Positions 22,399-30,693 of a stretch of 64,000 nt of DNA are shown here, piece after piece; positions within the stretch are counted from its first letter, which is position 1, and each line of letters begins with the position of its first letter. The stretch is taken from assembly GCA_900550935.1 (NCBI GenBank), contig URUD01000008.1:1-64000 (forward strand). The letters are read 5' to 3'. The notes beneath the pieces are model-generated. The model was not told where the DNA came from. It saw only the letters and a list, made by a program, of their open reading frames with translations, and did no database searches. The stretch is from an uncultured Roseburia sp. GTDB taxonomy: Bacteria > Bacillota > Clostridia > Lachnospirales > Lachnospiraceae. The translations under genes and the position numbers were made by a program.

Positions 22399-23532
22399 CT
22401 AAAGCATCGCAGGACCATTCCAGAGATTCAAGTTCACTCCGATACCTTTCTCTATGGCATTGTCATAAATTACCTTACCCCAGGCAACATCCTCTACCGG
22501 CATACCACCGACTGAATACAGGATGATCTCTTTTTCATCCTGTCTGCCGACGGCATTTCCCGACAGGATATCTCCTATATTCACTACATCTTCTCTCTTT
22601 AGCTTTCCCTCATGGATCATGTCTGTAAACTTGGAACCGATGATCGTGATGTCTCCAAACGTCGGATATGGAAATTCCTCTGCCCAGGCATCATAAAGCC
22701 CCATATTATCGACCACCTTTTTGCAGCGGTGCGCAATAAAGTCATCCGAAAAGTTTACTGTTGCCGGCAGACAAAGCAATGCCCCCGGCTTGATCCATGC
22801 CTCTTCGATAAATGGATAGTCCTCGACCTTTACCGGGCTTGATGTGGCAATTCCTACGATATCAGAATCCCGCACTGCCGCCTCCATGGTCTCTACAACT
22901 TCAATCTCTTTTACGCCTGGACAATGTGTTTTAACAAATTCCTGATAACGTTCGAGGGAAGCCGTGCTTCTTCCATTTACCTTTACCCTCTCTACTGTAG
23001 GACAAACTGTGCAGAAAGCCTCTGTCATCGCCTTGCTGACATTTCCCGGGCCTACGATCCCGAGCACTTTTGCCCCTGCCGGTGCAAGATGTTTGACTCC
23101 GACTGCTGGGATTGCCCCGGTACGGTATGCACTGATCAGGTTGGCAGACATTAATGCCTTCGGTTCCCCTGTGTCCTTATCGTTTAACATAAGCATGAGG
23201 ATGGAACGCGGCAGTCCCTTCTTTCCATTTTCGACATTGGAGCCATACCATTTCATTCCCGCCATATCATATTTGCCGCCCACATAAGCAGGCATCGCCA
23301 TAAATCTGCGGTCGGGTCCGTTCTTTGGCATATTGGGAAATTCCGGTTCGTCCGGAAAAGACACCATTGCCCCATGCGAATTGTGGTTTGAACCTGACAT
23401 CATGTAATCGCCCTTTGCAAGAAACTTTAATACCTCTTCCATTTCCTCAACGCAACGTGCCATATCTGTCACGCCTGCCCTTATCATATCACTTTCACTT
23501 AAATAAATAAAGTCTGTTTTTGCAATACTCAT
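22399..23532 (-). CDS. ornithine cyclodeaminase/mu-crystallin family protein
   Basis: A 377-residue NAD(P)-dependent protein of the OCD/mu-crystallin family, which includes ornithine cyclodeaminases and alanine or imine dehydrogenases. The substrate-side motif MPAYVGGKYDMAGMKWYGSN, the arginine in SAYRTGA and a Rossmann fold with GIVGPGNVSKAM are seen. It is longer than standard OCD (~330). Close relatives in databases are sometimes labelled tyramine oxidase subunit B, a name I would not rely on. It probably handles an amino acid or imine and releases ammonia; the exact substrate is unknown. Its own promoter overlaps an inverted repeat upstream. Confidence 0.85.
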   Translation of the reverse strand: MSIAKTDFIYLSESDMIRAGVTDMARCVEEMEEVLKFLAKGDYMMSGSNHNSHGAMVSFPDEPEFPNMPKNGPDRRFMAMPAYVGGKYDMAGMKWYGSNVENGKKGLPRSILMLMLNDKDTGEPKALMSANLISAYRTGAIPAVGVKHLAPAGAKVLGIVGPGNVSKAMTEAFCTVCPTVERVKVNGRSTASLERYQEFVKTHCPGVKEIEVVETMEAAVRDSDIVGIATSSPVKVEDYPFIEEAWIKPGALLCLPATVNFSDDFIAHRCKKVVDNMGLYDAWAEEFPYPTFGDITIIGSKFTDMIHEGKLKREDVVNIGDILSGNAVGRQDEKEIILYSVGGMPVEDVAWGKVIYDNAIEKGIGVNLNLWNGPAML

Positions 23533-23556
23533 TCTTTATCTCCTAGTTTTCTGACA

Positions 23557-23584
23557 AGTATAATGTTTTGTACTAATAGTTCAA
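23557..23584 (-). promoter_or_regulatory. promoter for the cyclodeaminase-family gene
   Basis: TTGAAC (23579-23584), 16-base spacer, TATACT (23557-23562) on the minus strand. The -35 lies inside the spacer of a perfect inverted repeat. Confidence 0.5.
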
Positions 23585-23600
23585 ACTATTCTATTAGTAC
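23570..23600. promoter_or_regulatory. 10-bp inverted repeat, operator candidate
   Basis: GTACTAATAG (23570-23579) and its exact complement CTATTAGTAC (23591-23600) flank 11 bases. One arm covers the glnA stop codon and the last codons. No T-run follows, so a terminator is unlikely; a regulator site over the -35 of the next gene fits better. Confidence 0.55.
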
Positions 23601-24931
23601 TCTTTGATGTACTTCTGAATTTCCCATTCTGAAACGTTCTCGCAATATTCTTTCCACTCTTTTTGCTTTGCCAAAATATAGTTTTCCACAATATGTGGTC
23701 CAAGAATATCCTTGATGATCTCATCCTGCTCTAAGGCATGCAGAGCTTCGTTTAAATTTGCCGGAAGTGCGCCGATTCCTCTTTCTTCCAGCTCTTTCTC
23801 ACTCATGGCAAAAATATTTTCATCCACACTTGCCGGTGGAGTCAGTCCTTTTTTGATACCATCCAGGCCAGCACGAAGGCAGCATGCCAAAAGCAGATAC
23901 GGATTTGCGGTTGGATCAGGAGAACGCAGTTCCACGCGCGTCGCGCTTCCTCTGGATGCCGGGATACGGATCAGCGGGCTTCTGTTTTTACAGGACCATG
24001 CCACATAAACTGGTGCTTCATAACCGGCAACAAGCCGTTTATAGGAATTGACTAATGGATTTGCGATTGCTGTAATGGCAGGGATGTGTTCCATAATGCC
24101 GGCGATAAACTGGTATGCCGTCTCACTCAGTCCGTTTTTTATCGGATCCTTTGGATCATAAAATACATTTTCGCCATCCCTTGTCAAAGACATATTCGTG
24201 TGCATACCAGAGCCGTTCTGTCCCTGCAATGGTTTTGGCAGGAATACCGCACAGGTTCCCATTTTCTGTGCCACAGATTTTACCGCAAGTTTAAAGGTCA
24301 TAATATCATCCGCGGTCTTTAAGGCCTCTTCATATTTAAAGTCAACTTCATGCTGACCTACTGCCACCTCGTGATGGGACGTCTCGATCTCATATCCCAT
24401 TTTTTCAAGCATCAGACAGATTTCTCTTCGGATTTTTCCACCCAGGTCCATCGGTCCCAGGTCAAAATAGCCTGAGGTGTCATGGGTCAACGTCGTCGGT
24501 CTTCCTACCTCATCTGTATGGAAGATAAAGAACTCACACTCCGGTCCTACGTGAAACTGAAATCCCATATCTTCTGCCTCATCTAAAGCTCGTTTTAAGC
24601 AGTATCTCGGGTCTCCCATAAACGGATTCCCTTCCGGGTCATAGACATCACAGATCATACGGGCTACCGAATCTTCCTTTGGACGCCACGGCAGGATGGC
24701 AAAGGTATCCGGGTCCGGCCGCAGATACATATCTGACTCCTCAATCCTCACAAAGCCCTCGATGGAAGATCCATCAAACATGATCTTATTATCCAGTGCC
24801 TTTTCCAACTGGCTGCTTGTGATTGCAACATTTTTCAATCTTCCAAGCACATCCGTAAATTGAAGGCGGATAAATTTGACATCCTTTTCCTCAACGATTT
24901 TCATAATATCTTCCTTGGTCATTTTGGACAT
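23594..24931 (-). CDS. glnA: glutamine synthetase type I (GSI-alpha)
   Basis: A 445-residue enzyme joining ammonia and glutamate with ATP. Motifs include [15 protein letters not shown], with the arginine typical of the feedback-inhibited Bacillus/Clostridium alpha type. Also present are [18 protein letters not shown] and [11 protein letters not shown]. Length equals Bacillus GlnA. The start at 24931 (MSKMTKED) has AAAGGGG 8 bases upstream. It follows urtE by 15 bases and is probably the last gene of the urt operon, tying import of urea/amides to ammonia assimilation. Confidence 0.97.
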   Translation of the reverse strand: MSKMTKEDIMKIVEEKDVKFIRLQFTDVLGRLKNVAITSSQLEKALDNKIMFDGSSIEGFVRIEESDMYLRPDPDTFAILPWRPKEDSVARMICDVYDPEGNPFMGDPRYCLKRALDEAEDMGFQFHVGPECEFFIFHTDEVGRPTTLTHDTSGYFDLGPMDLGGKIRREICLMLEKMGYEIETSHHEVAVGQHEVDFKYEEALKTADDIMTFKLAVKSVAQKMGTCAVFLPKPLQGQNGSGMHTNMSLTRDGENVFYDPKDPIKNGLSETAYQFIAGIMEHIPAITAIANPLVNSYKRLVAGYEAPVYVAWSCKNRSPLIRIPASRGSATRVELRSPDPTANPYLLLACCLRAGLDGIKKGLTPPASVDENIFAMSEKELEERGIGALPANLNEALHALEQDEIIKDILGPHIVENYILAKQKEWKEYCENVSEWEIQKYIKEY

Positions 24932-24946
24932 ACAACGCACCCCTTT

Positions 24947-25657
24947 CTATACAGACAGATATTTCTTGATCTCATCATAGTTGAGCAGTTCTTCCCTGGT
25001 CAGTGCAGTCTGAACCATCCCTTTATCCATGGCATAACATCTCTGGGATACCTGCTGGATCAGACCGATATGCTGCTCTACCAGTAAAACGCTGATCCCA
25101 AGTTCTTTGTTGATCCTTAAAATGATGTCGCCTATCTGCTCTACGATATTCGGCTGGACTCCCTCGGATGGCTCATCTAAAAGCATTACCTTTAAATTTC
25201 CAGTCAGCACACGTCCGATCGAAAGCATTGCCTGTTCTCCACCGGACATCGTTCCCGCCATCTGGGTCCGTCTTTCCTTTAATCTTGGGAAATACTCATA
25301 GATCAGGTCATAATCCGGCTTTTTTCCTTTTATCTTGTTAATGTTTTCTCCCATCATCAGGTTTTCTTCCACAGTCAGTCTCGGAAATACCATGTGTCCC
25401 TGTGGTACATAGCCAAGTCCTCTCCAGGCGCGCTCATAAGCTTTCCGTTTTGTAATATCCTCGCCCTCATAGGTGATCGTTCCGTCATTGGTGCGAACCA
25501 GCCCGATCAAAGTTTTCATCAGTGTACTTTTTCCGACACCGTTTCTTCCTATTACAGAAATGACCTCTCCCTTTTCCATTGCCAGATCAACGCCATGAAG
25601 GATCATAACTTTTTCATATCCCGATACAAGATGATCCACTTTTATCATATCTTCCAT
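24947..25657 (-). CDS. urtE: urea/amide ABC transporter ATP-binding protein (UrtE-like)
   Basis: A 236-residue cytoplasmic ATPase of the LivF/UrtE type. Walker A GRNGVGKSTLMKTLIG, ABC signature MSGGEQAMLSIGRVL, Walker B VMLLDEPSEGVQPN and the H-loop region LLVEQHIGL are intact. SEGVQPNIVEQIG is typical of UrtE. The start at 25657 has AAGGGGG about 8 bases upstream. It lies 14 bases after urtD. Confidence 0.92.
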   Translation of the reverse strand: MEDMIKVDHLVSGYEKVMILHGVDLAMEKGEVISVIGRNGVGKSTLMKTLIGLVRTNDGTITYEGEDITKRKAYERAWRGLGYVPQGHMVFPRLTVEENLMMGENINKIKGKKPDYDLIYEYFPRLKERRTQMAGTMSGGEQAMLSIGRVLTGNLKVMLLDEPSEGVQPNIVEQIGDIILRINKELGISVLLVEQHIGLIQQVSQRCYAMDKGMVQTALTREELLNYDEIKKYLSV

Positions 25658-25671
25658 ACCACACACCCCCT

Positions 25672-26406
25672 TTATGAATTTCCAAGATAGATCTGGATAA
25701 CGCGCTCGTCATTTACAATGTCTTCAATCGCGCCCTCCGCAAATTTCTTTCCGTAATACAATACCGTTACCTGATCTGCGATCTTGCGCACAAAGTTCAT
25801 ATCATGCTCAATAAATAAGATGGACAGTCCCTGCTTATTTAAGGAAGTTACCAGCTCTGCCGTAAATTCTGTCTCTTCCGGTCCAAGTCCTGCTGCCGGC
25901 TCATCCAGTAAAAGTAATGCCGGATTTGACGCCAGTGCCATCGCAATTTCTAACCACTGCTGCTGTCCATGCGACATATTTTTTACCTGTGGATTGCCCA
26001 GATCCTGAATGTGTACCAGCTCGATCAGACGATCTATTTCTTCGGCAAGCTGTTTTTTCGGCACGTAATTTTCTGCCGCGATTCTCATATTCTCGCGGAG
26101 AGTCAGTTCCTCATAGACGCCTGGAACCTGCATTTTGATACTCATTCCTTTTCGTGCACGTTTGGATGCCGAAATACTTGTAATGTCCTCGCCCTGAAAT
26201 ACGATACGTCCGGAGGATGCCGGGTAAACACCCATTACCATCTTAAAAACGGTTGTCTTTCCTGCTCCGTTTGGTCCGATCAGACAGCGCAGCTCCCCTT
26301 TGTCCATGCTCATGGAAAAATCCTCCACCGCCTGGATACCACCAAACTGTTTGGACACTTTATCCAATACCAATATTTTTTCCTTTGGAGTTTCGATGTT
26401 TGCCAT
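25672..26406 (-). CDS. urtD: urea/amide ABC transporter ATP-binding protein (UrtD-like)
   Basis: A 244-residue LivG/UrtD-type ATPase. Walker A GPNGAGKTTVFKMVMG, signature MSHGQQQWLEIAMAL (the HGQQQWLEI form is typical of UrtD) and Walker B LLLLDEPAAGLGPEE are seen. AGGAG precedes ATG. It forms a heterodimer with UrtE on the cytoplasmic side. Confidence 0.92.
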   Translation of the reverse strand: MANIETPKEKILVLDKVSKQFGGIQAVEDFSMSMDKGELRCLIGPNGAGKTTVFKMVMGVYPASSGRIVFQGEDITSISASKRARKGMSIKMQVPGVYEELTLRENMRIAAENYVPKKQLAEEIDRLIELVHIQDLGNPQVKNMSHGQQQWLEIAMALASNPALLLLDEPAAGLGPEETEFTAELVTSLNKQGLSILFIEHDMNFVRKIADQVTVLYYGKKFAEGAIEDIVNDERVIQIYLGNS

Positions 26407-26423
26407 GTTTCCTCTCCTCCTCT

Positions 26424-27437
26424 CTAAGCTGTTTTCTTCTTTTTACTCAAAATACTTCCAAATAACGCATCCAGCTTCTTAAACAGTTCCACCAGTGCAC
26501 CTTCCGGCATAAACATAACGATCAGTACCAGAAGCACACCTAAGATGACGTTAGAGAACACATTTCCGCTGGCTGCCAGCTGATGGGTAAAGTAAGAATA
26601 AACAAGTGTCATGATCAGCGCGCCGGTTACATTTTTTCTGCCCGCCAGAGCTACCATGACAACGGCAACCGTGGAATTATCAACCGAAAGGGTAGATGGC
26701 ACCACATAACCGCTCCATGCAGAAAACAAAACACCGCCGAGTCCTGCCAGCGCACCGCTTGCACCAAATGCCAAAGTCTGGATCTTTGCTGTTTTATAAC
26801 CAAACAGCTCACTTCTCTGTTTGCTCTCTCTGACTCCAAACAACGCATATCCAGTATTGGAATGGGTCAGTTTACGGAAGCCAAAGTAAATAAGAAATAC
26901 GACTGCGATCACAAAGAAATAAAGTGGGACACCGGTCAGTGTAAAATCACCTACCTTGATCTTCGGGATATTGTTCAATCCGTTGTAGCCGCCGATCCAT
27001 ACGCCGAGGATCTTCCACTCCGGTCCACTGGTCTGCACGATAAAGGTTTCACACACAATGGAGATACACAATGTGATGATACCGGTAAAGATCTCATTAA
27101 CACCGCCATAAAACATAAAATAGCCTAATACTAAAGCAAAAACGCCTGCAATGGCAATTCCTGCAATGGCTGCAAGAATGGTCAGATTTTTGTCTGAACA
27201 CAAGCTGATGATCGCATAGGTATAAGCTCCGATGCCATAAAATGCCGCCTGTCCAAAGCTAAAGATACCGGTATAGCCCCAAATTAAGATAATACTGAAG
27301 GATAGCAGACAGGTTACATAAAATCCTGTAAACTGGTCTACTTTATAGGCAGACTGAAACATTGGAAACACGATCGCAAAAATAAAAACGATGAGTGCTG
27401 TGATATTTTCCGAACAGATTGTTTTTAAATCCTTCAT
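26424..27437 (-). CDS. urtC: urea/amide ABC transporter permease (UrtC-like)
   Basis: A 337-residue LivM/UrtC-type permease with about ten membrane helices. The family motif WGYTGIFSFGQAAFYGIGAY is near residues 53-73 and the EAA-like loop GYALFGVRESKQRSELFGY near residue 205. Its ATG overlaps the urtB stop (TAATG), so translation is coupled. It pairs with UrtB. Confidence 0.92.
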   Translation of the reverse strand: MKDLKTICSENITALIVFIFAIVFPMFQSAYKVDQFTGFYVTCLLSFSIILIWGYTGIFSFGQAAFYGIGAYTYAIISLCSDKNLTILAAIAGIAIAGVFALVLGYFMFYGGVNEIFTGIITLCISIVCETFIVQTSGPEWKILGVWIGGYNGLNNIPKIKVGDFTLTGVPLYFFVIAVVFLIYFGFRKLTHSNTGYALFGVRESKQRSELFGYKTAKIQTLAFGASGALAGLGGVLFSAWSGYVVPSTLSVDNSTVAVVMVALAGRKNVTGALIMTLVYSYFTHQLAASGNVFSNVILGVLLVLIVMFMPEGALVELFKKLDALFGSILSKKKKTA

Positions 27438-28345
27438 TATCGATCCCCCCTGTTCTTTTCTTTCTTTAATTTTGCTTTCAGGCGAACTGCATTAAAGTAT
27501 CCGGAGAAACCATCCGGAAGGATACGGATAAACAGGATTGCCATGAGCAGGATACCAATTTTGCCATAAAACGTGTTAAATTTCATATTCAGAATACTCT
27601 GTACGATTCCAAGACCACCGCCTGCAAGTACGGTTCCCAGCAGCGGATCTGCACCACCGACCAGGACAGTTACAAAGCTCTGTACCAAAAAGCTCTCGCC
27701 GTAGCTCGGTGTTAATGACATGGTTGGAAGATAAAGTCCACCACAGAGTCCTGCCAGTGCGGAACCAAGCATAAAAGTTCCGGCATTCATCTTATTGGCA
27801 TTAACTCCAAGGCTGTTTGCGATATCACGGTTTTGCATGGTTGCTCTGGAATGAAGTCCGAATTTCGTGTATTTGAATACCAGATAGGTGATCAGGATCA
27901 AAATCAGCGCGACCGCTACCAAAAGCAGGCGATAATAGGAATAGGATCTTCCTGCCACTTTAAAGGAACCCAATGGAATACTTACGCCCGTCATGCTCGG
28001 TCCAAATATAATGTAGATTAACTGCGCTAAGGCAATACTGAGTCCCCAGGTTGCCACAACCGAGTCAAGTGGTCTGTCATATAACCTTTTTATGATCAGC
28101 CGGTCCATCAATAAACCAACAAATCCGGTAAATATGGTACCAACCAATATTCCAACCACCAGCGGCATGCCGAGATTACACACCATAATATCCGTCACAT
28201 AGGCACCGATCATGATCAGTTCCCCCTGTGCCATGTTTGTAATGCCCATCATTCCATAGATGATCGCCATACCAAGTGCCGCCAGAACCAGAAAGGCAAA
28301 ACTGTCAATAAACTGATATACATATGCAAAGATATCTCCAAACAT
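27437..28345 (-). CDS. urtB: urea/amide ABC transporter permease (UrtB-like)
   Basis: A 302-residue LivH/UrtB-type permease with about eight membrane helices. GMMGITNMAQGELIMIGAYV near the N-terminus and the coupling loop RATMQNRDIANSLGVN are typical. The start at 28345 (MFGDIFAYV) has GAGGTG 6-7 bases upstream; longer in-frame codons would overlap urtA and are not supported. Confidence 0.92.
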   Translation of the reverse strand: MFGDIFAYVYQFIDSFAFLVLAALGMAIIYGMMGITNMAQGELIMIGAYVTDIMVCNLGMPLVVGILVGTIFTGFVGLLMDRLIIKRLYDRPLDSVVATWGLSIALAQLIYIIFGPSMTGVSIPLGSFKVAGRSYSYYRLLLVAVALILILITYLVFKYTKFGLHSRATMQNRDIANSLGVNANKMNAGTFMLGSALAGLCGGLYLPTMSLTPSYGESFLVQSFVTVLVGGADPLLGTVLAGGGLGIVQSILNMKFNTFYGKIGILLMAILFIRILPDGFSGYFNAVRLKAKLKKEKNRGDR

Positions 28346-28376
28346 ATCATCACCTCTTTCTCCCCTCAGGGAATGA

Positions 28377-28418
28377 AATGTGCTGTCGAAGACTTTTTCG
28401 TCTTGCCGGCAGCACATT
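28377..28418 (-). other. stem-loop between urtA and urtB
   Basis: Perfect 9-bp outer stem (28377-28385 with 28410-28418) with an inner AAGAC/GTCTT stem and an A-rich loop. No T-run follows. Such hairpins after binding-protein genes often stabilise the upstream mRNA so that more binding protein than permease is made. Confidence 0.65.
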
Positions 28419-28445
28419 CCATTTACATTTTCTTTCCTTTTTTCC

Positions 28446-29720
28446 TTAGTTACCGGTTCCATTCTCTAATGGAGAATACTGTGTCTGTGGATCTTCTTTT
28501 CTGATATCAATACCAAGGTCTTTTAAATAGGAAGGCTCGATATTAGAAGTTGTCTGTAAGGTCTTTAAAGAATGGTCATCCTGCACCTGTACGATGGTTA
28601 CTGTAAGTACTGCCTGATGTGTTGCTCCATCCACCTTTACAGTTCCGGATGGTGCCTCCACGCTTACTTCATCCGTATCAAATGCGTCGATCACTGCTTC
28701 GGTCTCTGCAGTTCCTGCTTTTTCCACTGCTGCTTTCCATAAGTATACGGAAGCGTATACGGCTTCTGCCTGATTTGTAATACATGCCTCGTCTGGGTAT
28801 TTTGCGCGGAAATCTGTTACAAATTTCTTTGCACTGTCGGTATCCATATCTTCAAAAAAGTTTGCTGCGGAAAGCATTCCGGAAAGTCCCGGTGCTGCTA
28901 CTTTTTTCTGCTCATAGGAATATGCAATATTACAGGTGGATGCAAGTTCCACACCGTCTACATTTGCACTTACCCACTGATCAAAGAAAGAACACTGTGC
29001 TGCACCTACTAATAAGGTGTATACGATATCTGCACCGGACTGCTCGATCTTGCTGATAGAGCTGCTGAACTGGGAGGTTCCAAGTGGAGAGAACTCTGTC
29101 TCTACGACCTCAAGTCCAAGCTGTTTGCAATACTCCTGTACCCACTGTGCTGAGATCTGTCCATAGTTATAATCCGCTGCCAGGATATATACTTTGGAAC
29201 CTACATTGTTATCTTTGATGTACTGCATCAGCGGTAAGATCGTCTGCTCCGGTCCGGTTCCTGTACAGATACAATATCTGCTTGCCACACCACCTTCATA
29301 GAAAGTCGGATAGATCAGAAGTTTTTTGTTTTCCTCAAAGGTGGAACGGATTGCTTCACGGTTTGCACTTGTTCCATCCTGGAATACCACATCACAGTTA
29401 TCTTCAAGGATCAGCTCTTTTGCCAGGTTCTGATAACGCTGGGTATCACTCTGTCCATCCACGATCACTGGCTCGATCTTCTTTCCAAGAACTCCGCCTG
29501 CTTCGTTGATCTCATCGACCGCAAGCTGAAATGCTTCTACATTACAGGTCAATGCGTTGTCTCCTGACTGATCACTCATAAATCCAACTTTCAGTGTGTC
29601 TCCGCCGCCAGAGGATGAACTGCTACTACTACCACTGCCACACGCCATAAGCCCCATTGTCATGGCTGCGATCAGGATTGCCGAGGTTACTTTTTTTAAA
29701 TTGTTTTTCCATTTCTTCAT
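28446..29720 (-). CDS. urtA: urea/short-chain amide ABC transporter substrate-binding lipoprotein (UrtA/FmdD-like)
   Basis: A 424-residue type I periplasmic-binding-fold lipoprotein. The signal peptide ends in the lipobox LMAC, followed by a Gly/Ser linker. Body motifs ADEINEAGGVLGKKIEPVI-like (VDEINEAGGVLGKKIEP), YNYGQISAQWVQEY, EFSPLGTSQFSSSISKIEQSGADIVYT and VYLWKAAVEKAG match the UrtA/FmdD group more than the branched-chain amino acid LivJ group. Urea or short amides are both possible. The start at 29720 (MKKWKNN) has GAGGAG upstream. First gene of urtABCDE-glnA. Confidence 0.9.
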   Translation of the reverse strand: MKKWKNNLKKVTSAILIAAMTMGLMACGSGSSSSSSSGGGDTLKVGFMSDQSGDNALTCNVEAFQLAVDEINEAGGVLGKKIEPVIVDGQSDTQRYQNLAKELILEDNCDVVFQDGTSANREAIRSTFEENKKLLIYPTFYEGGVASRYCICTGTGPEQTILPLMQYIKDNNVGSKVYILAADYNYGQISAQWVQEYCKQLGLEVVETEFSPLGTSQFSSSISKIEQSGADIVYTLLVGAAQCSFFDQWVSANVDGVELASTCNIAYSYEQKKVAAPGLSGMLSAANFFEDMDTDSAKKFVTDFRAKYPDEACITNQAEAVYASVYLWKAAVEKAGTAETEAVIDAFDTDEVSVEAPSGTVKVDGATHQAVLTVTIVQVQDDHSLKTLQTTSNIEPSYLKDLGIDIRKEDPQTQYSPLENGTGN

Positions 29721-29765
29721 AATATTTTCTCTCCTCTTTTTGTACTCGGGAATATGCACCGCCAT

Positions 29766-29801
29766 AAAAAAAGACGCCCTGGTATCTACCAAAGCGTCTT
29801 T
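29766..29801 (-). terminator. leader terminator/attenuator before urtA
   Basis: A 15-bp stem (29787-29801 with 29770-29784) and T-run on the minus strand, between the urtA promoter and start codon. Since no gene ends just upstream, it most likely interrupts urt transcription and is relieved by an unknown signal. Confidence 0.75.
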
Positions 29802-29834
29802 GCTCGTCGTTTTTGTTCCCTGTTGTTGCAATTC

Positions 29835-29862
29835 ATTATATCGGAACCAGGCACAAAGTAAA
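29835..29862 (-). promoter_or_regulatory. promoter for urtABCDE-glnA
   Basis: TTTACT (29857-29862), 16-base spacer, TATAAT (29835-29840) on the minus strand. The predicted transcript start, near 29828, is about 27 bases before the leader hairpin. Confidence 0.6.
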
Positions 29863-29914
29863 CCGAATTAACTTTGCATTTACCCGGAAAAAAATTAGTT
29901 TTCCCTCAATTCCA

Positions 29915-29942
29915 TTGACTTATACCTATTAACTGATAACAT
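29915..29942 (+). promoter_or_regulatory. promoter-like sequence for the M20 remnant
   Basis: TTGACT (29915-29920), 16-base spacer, TAACAT (29937-29942), 49 bases before the ATG of the broken gene. Confidence 0.4.
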
Positions 29943-29990
29943 TCGTTACATCATCTTGTTTCACGTTAGTTTTTCTAAAGGAGGTATCTT

Positions 29991-30573
29991 ATGAAACCAT
30001 CAAACTATTCTTCTTTAAATGAACAAACTGTCCTCTACCGGAGAGAACTTCACCGTATCCCGGAGACTGGAACAGATCTGCCACTGACCTCATCCTATCT
30101 CAAAAAACAATTAACAGCCCTTGGCGTTCCTTTATCTAAAGGAACATCTGCACGAATTTCATGGCAAATTTCTTTTTCTCTTTCAGACCGGAGAGGAAAT
30201 CTCATCTGCCACTTCTGCGTGTATCGCTGTCTGCCAGATCCATGGAGGCAGTACTTATAACTGCATTCCATCGGAATGTGATCTGGAAGGAACTATTCGC
30301 GCACTTTCTGCCGATATGCGTTCCTTTCTCTGGCAAAGAGTGACAGAAATCTCAGAACTTACTGCCAGATCACTTCGGGCAACTGCAACCGTAAACATCA
30401 TTCCCGGCGCACCTGCACTTATCAATGATGTATCTTCCTTTTCCCTTTTGAAAAAGGCTGTATTTTCCCACACCATCATCCTAAATTTTAGATTGATGAA
30501 GATGTCTTATGGCGGGGCTGCGCTCTGTTTCTTGAAGCAGCACGACAGGCAACCTAACTTTTTTCCTGTATGA
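29991..30573 (+). pseudogene. decayed M20-family amidohydrolase/peptidase
   Basis: The 5' end keeps a strong AAAGGAGG site, ATG and the M20 N-terminal pattern YRRELHRIPETG. The reading frame then breaks. A second frame from about 30150 carries FLFLFQTGEE (family FxFQPAEE) and GGSTYNCIPSECDLEGTIRALSADMR, typical of the M20D dimerisation domain. The middle with the metal ligands is deleted and the C-terminal catalytic part is missing, so about 580 bases remain of ~1180. It lies between two nitrogen units; the intact form probably cleaved an amino-acyl amide. Confidence 0.85.
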
Positions 30574-30588
30574 CCTAACTTTTTTCTG

Positions 30589-30617
30589 TTGTATTTCTGT
30601 TTTTTCTATGCTAAATT
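30589..30617 (+). promoter_or_regulatory. promoter for the second amidohydrolase
   Basis: TTGTAT (30589-30594), 17-base spacer, TAAATT (30612-30617). The start of transcription would be near 30624, immediately before a terminator hairpin. Confidence 0.5.
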
Positions 30618-30628
30618 GCATCTAACAG

Positions 30629-30668
30629 AAGCGCAACGGAGTGTTTTTCATTCCAGTTGCGCTTTTTT
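30629..30668 (+). terminator. leader terminator/attenuator before the amidohydrolase
   Basis: A 9-bp GC-rich outer stem (30629-30637 with 30656-30664), inner 6-bp stem with one G.T pair, loop of T, then six T. It ends 25 bases before the ATG at 30694. It could end leftover transcription of the broken M20 gene, but also lies inside the leader from the promoter at 30589. Confidence 0.75.
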
Positions 30669-30693
30669 CATTGTTCGAAAGGAGACTACTATT

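Noticed and set aside
26583..27128. 181-codon open frame opposite the UrtC-like permease gene
   Set aside because: Permease helices and motifs on the minus strand are clear; the plus-strand product is Cys/His-rich with no family pattern.
29766..29801. ANTAR-type dual-hexaloop attenuator in front of urtA
   Set aside because: Nitrogen genes in Firmicutes can use such elements, but the apical loop here does not show the A1/G4 hexaloop and I found no second upstream hairpin.
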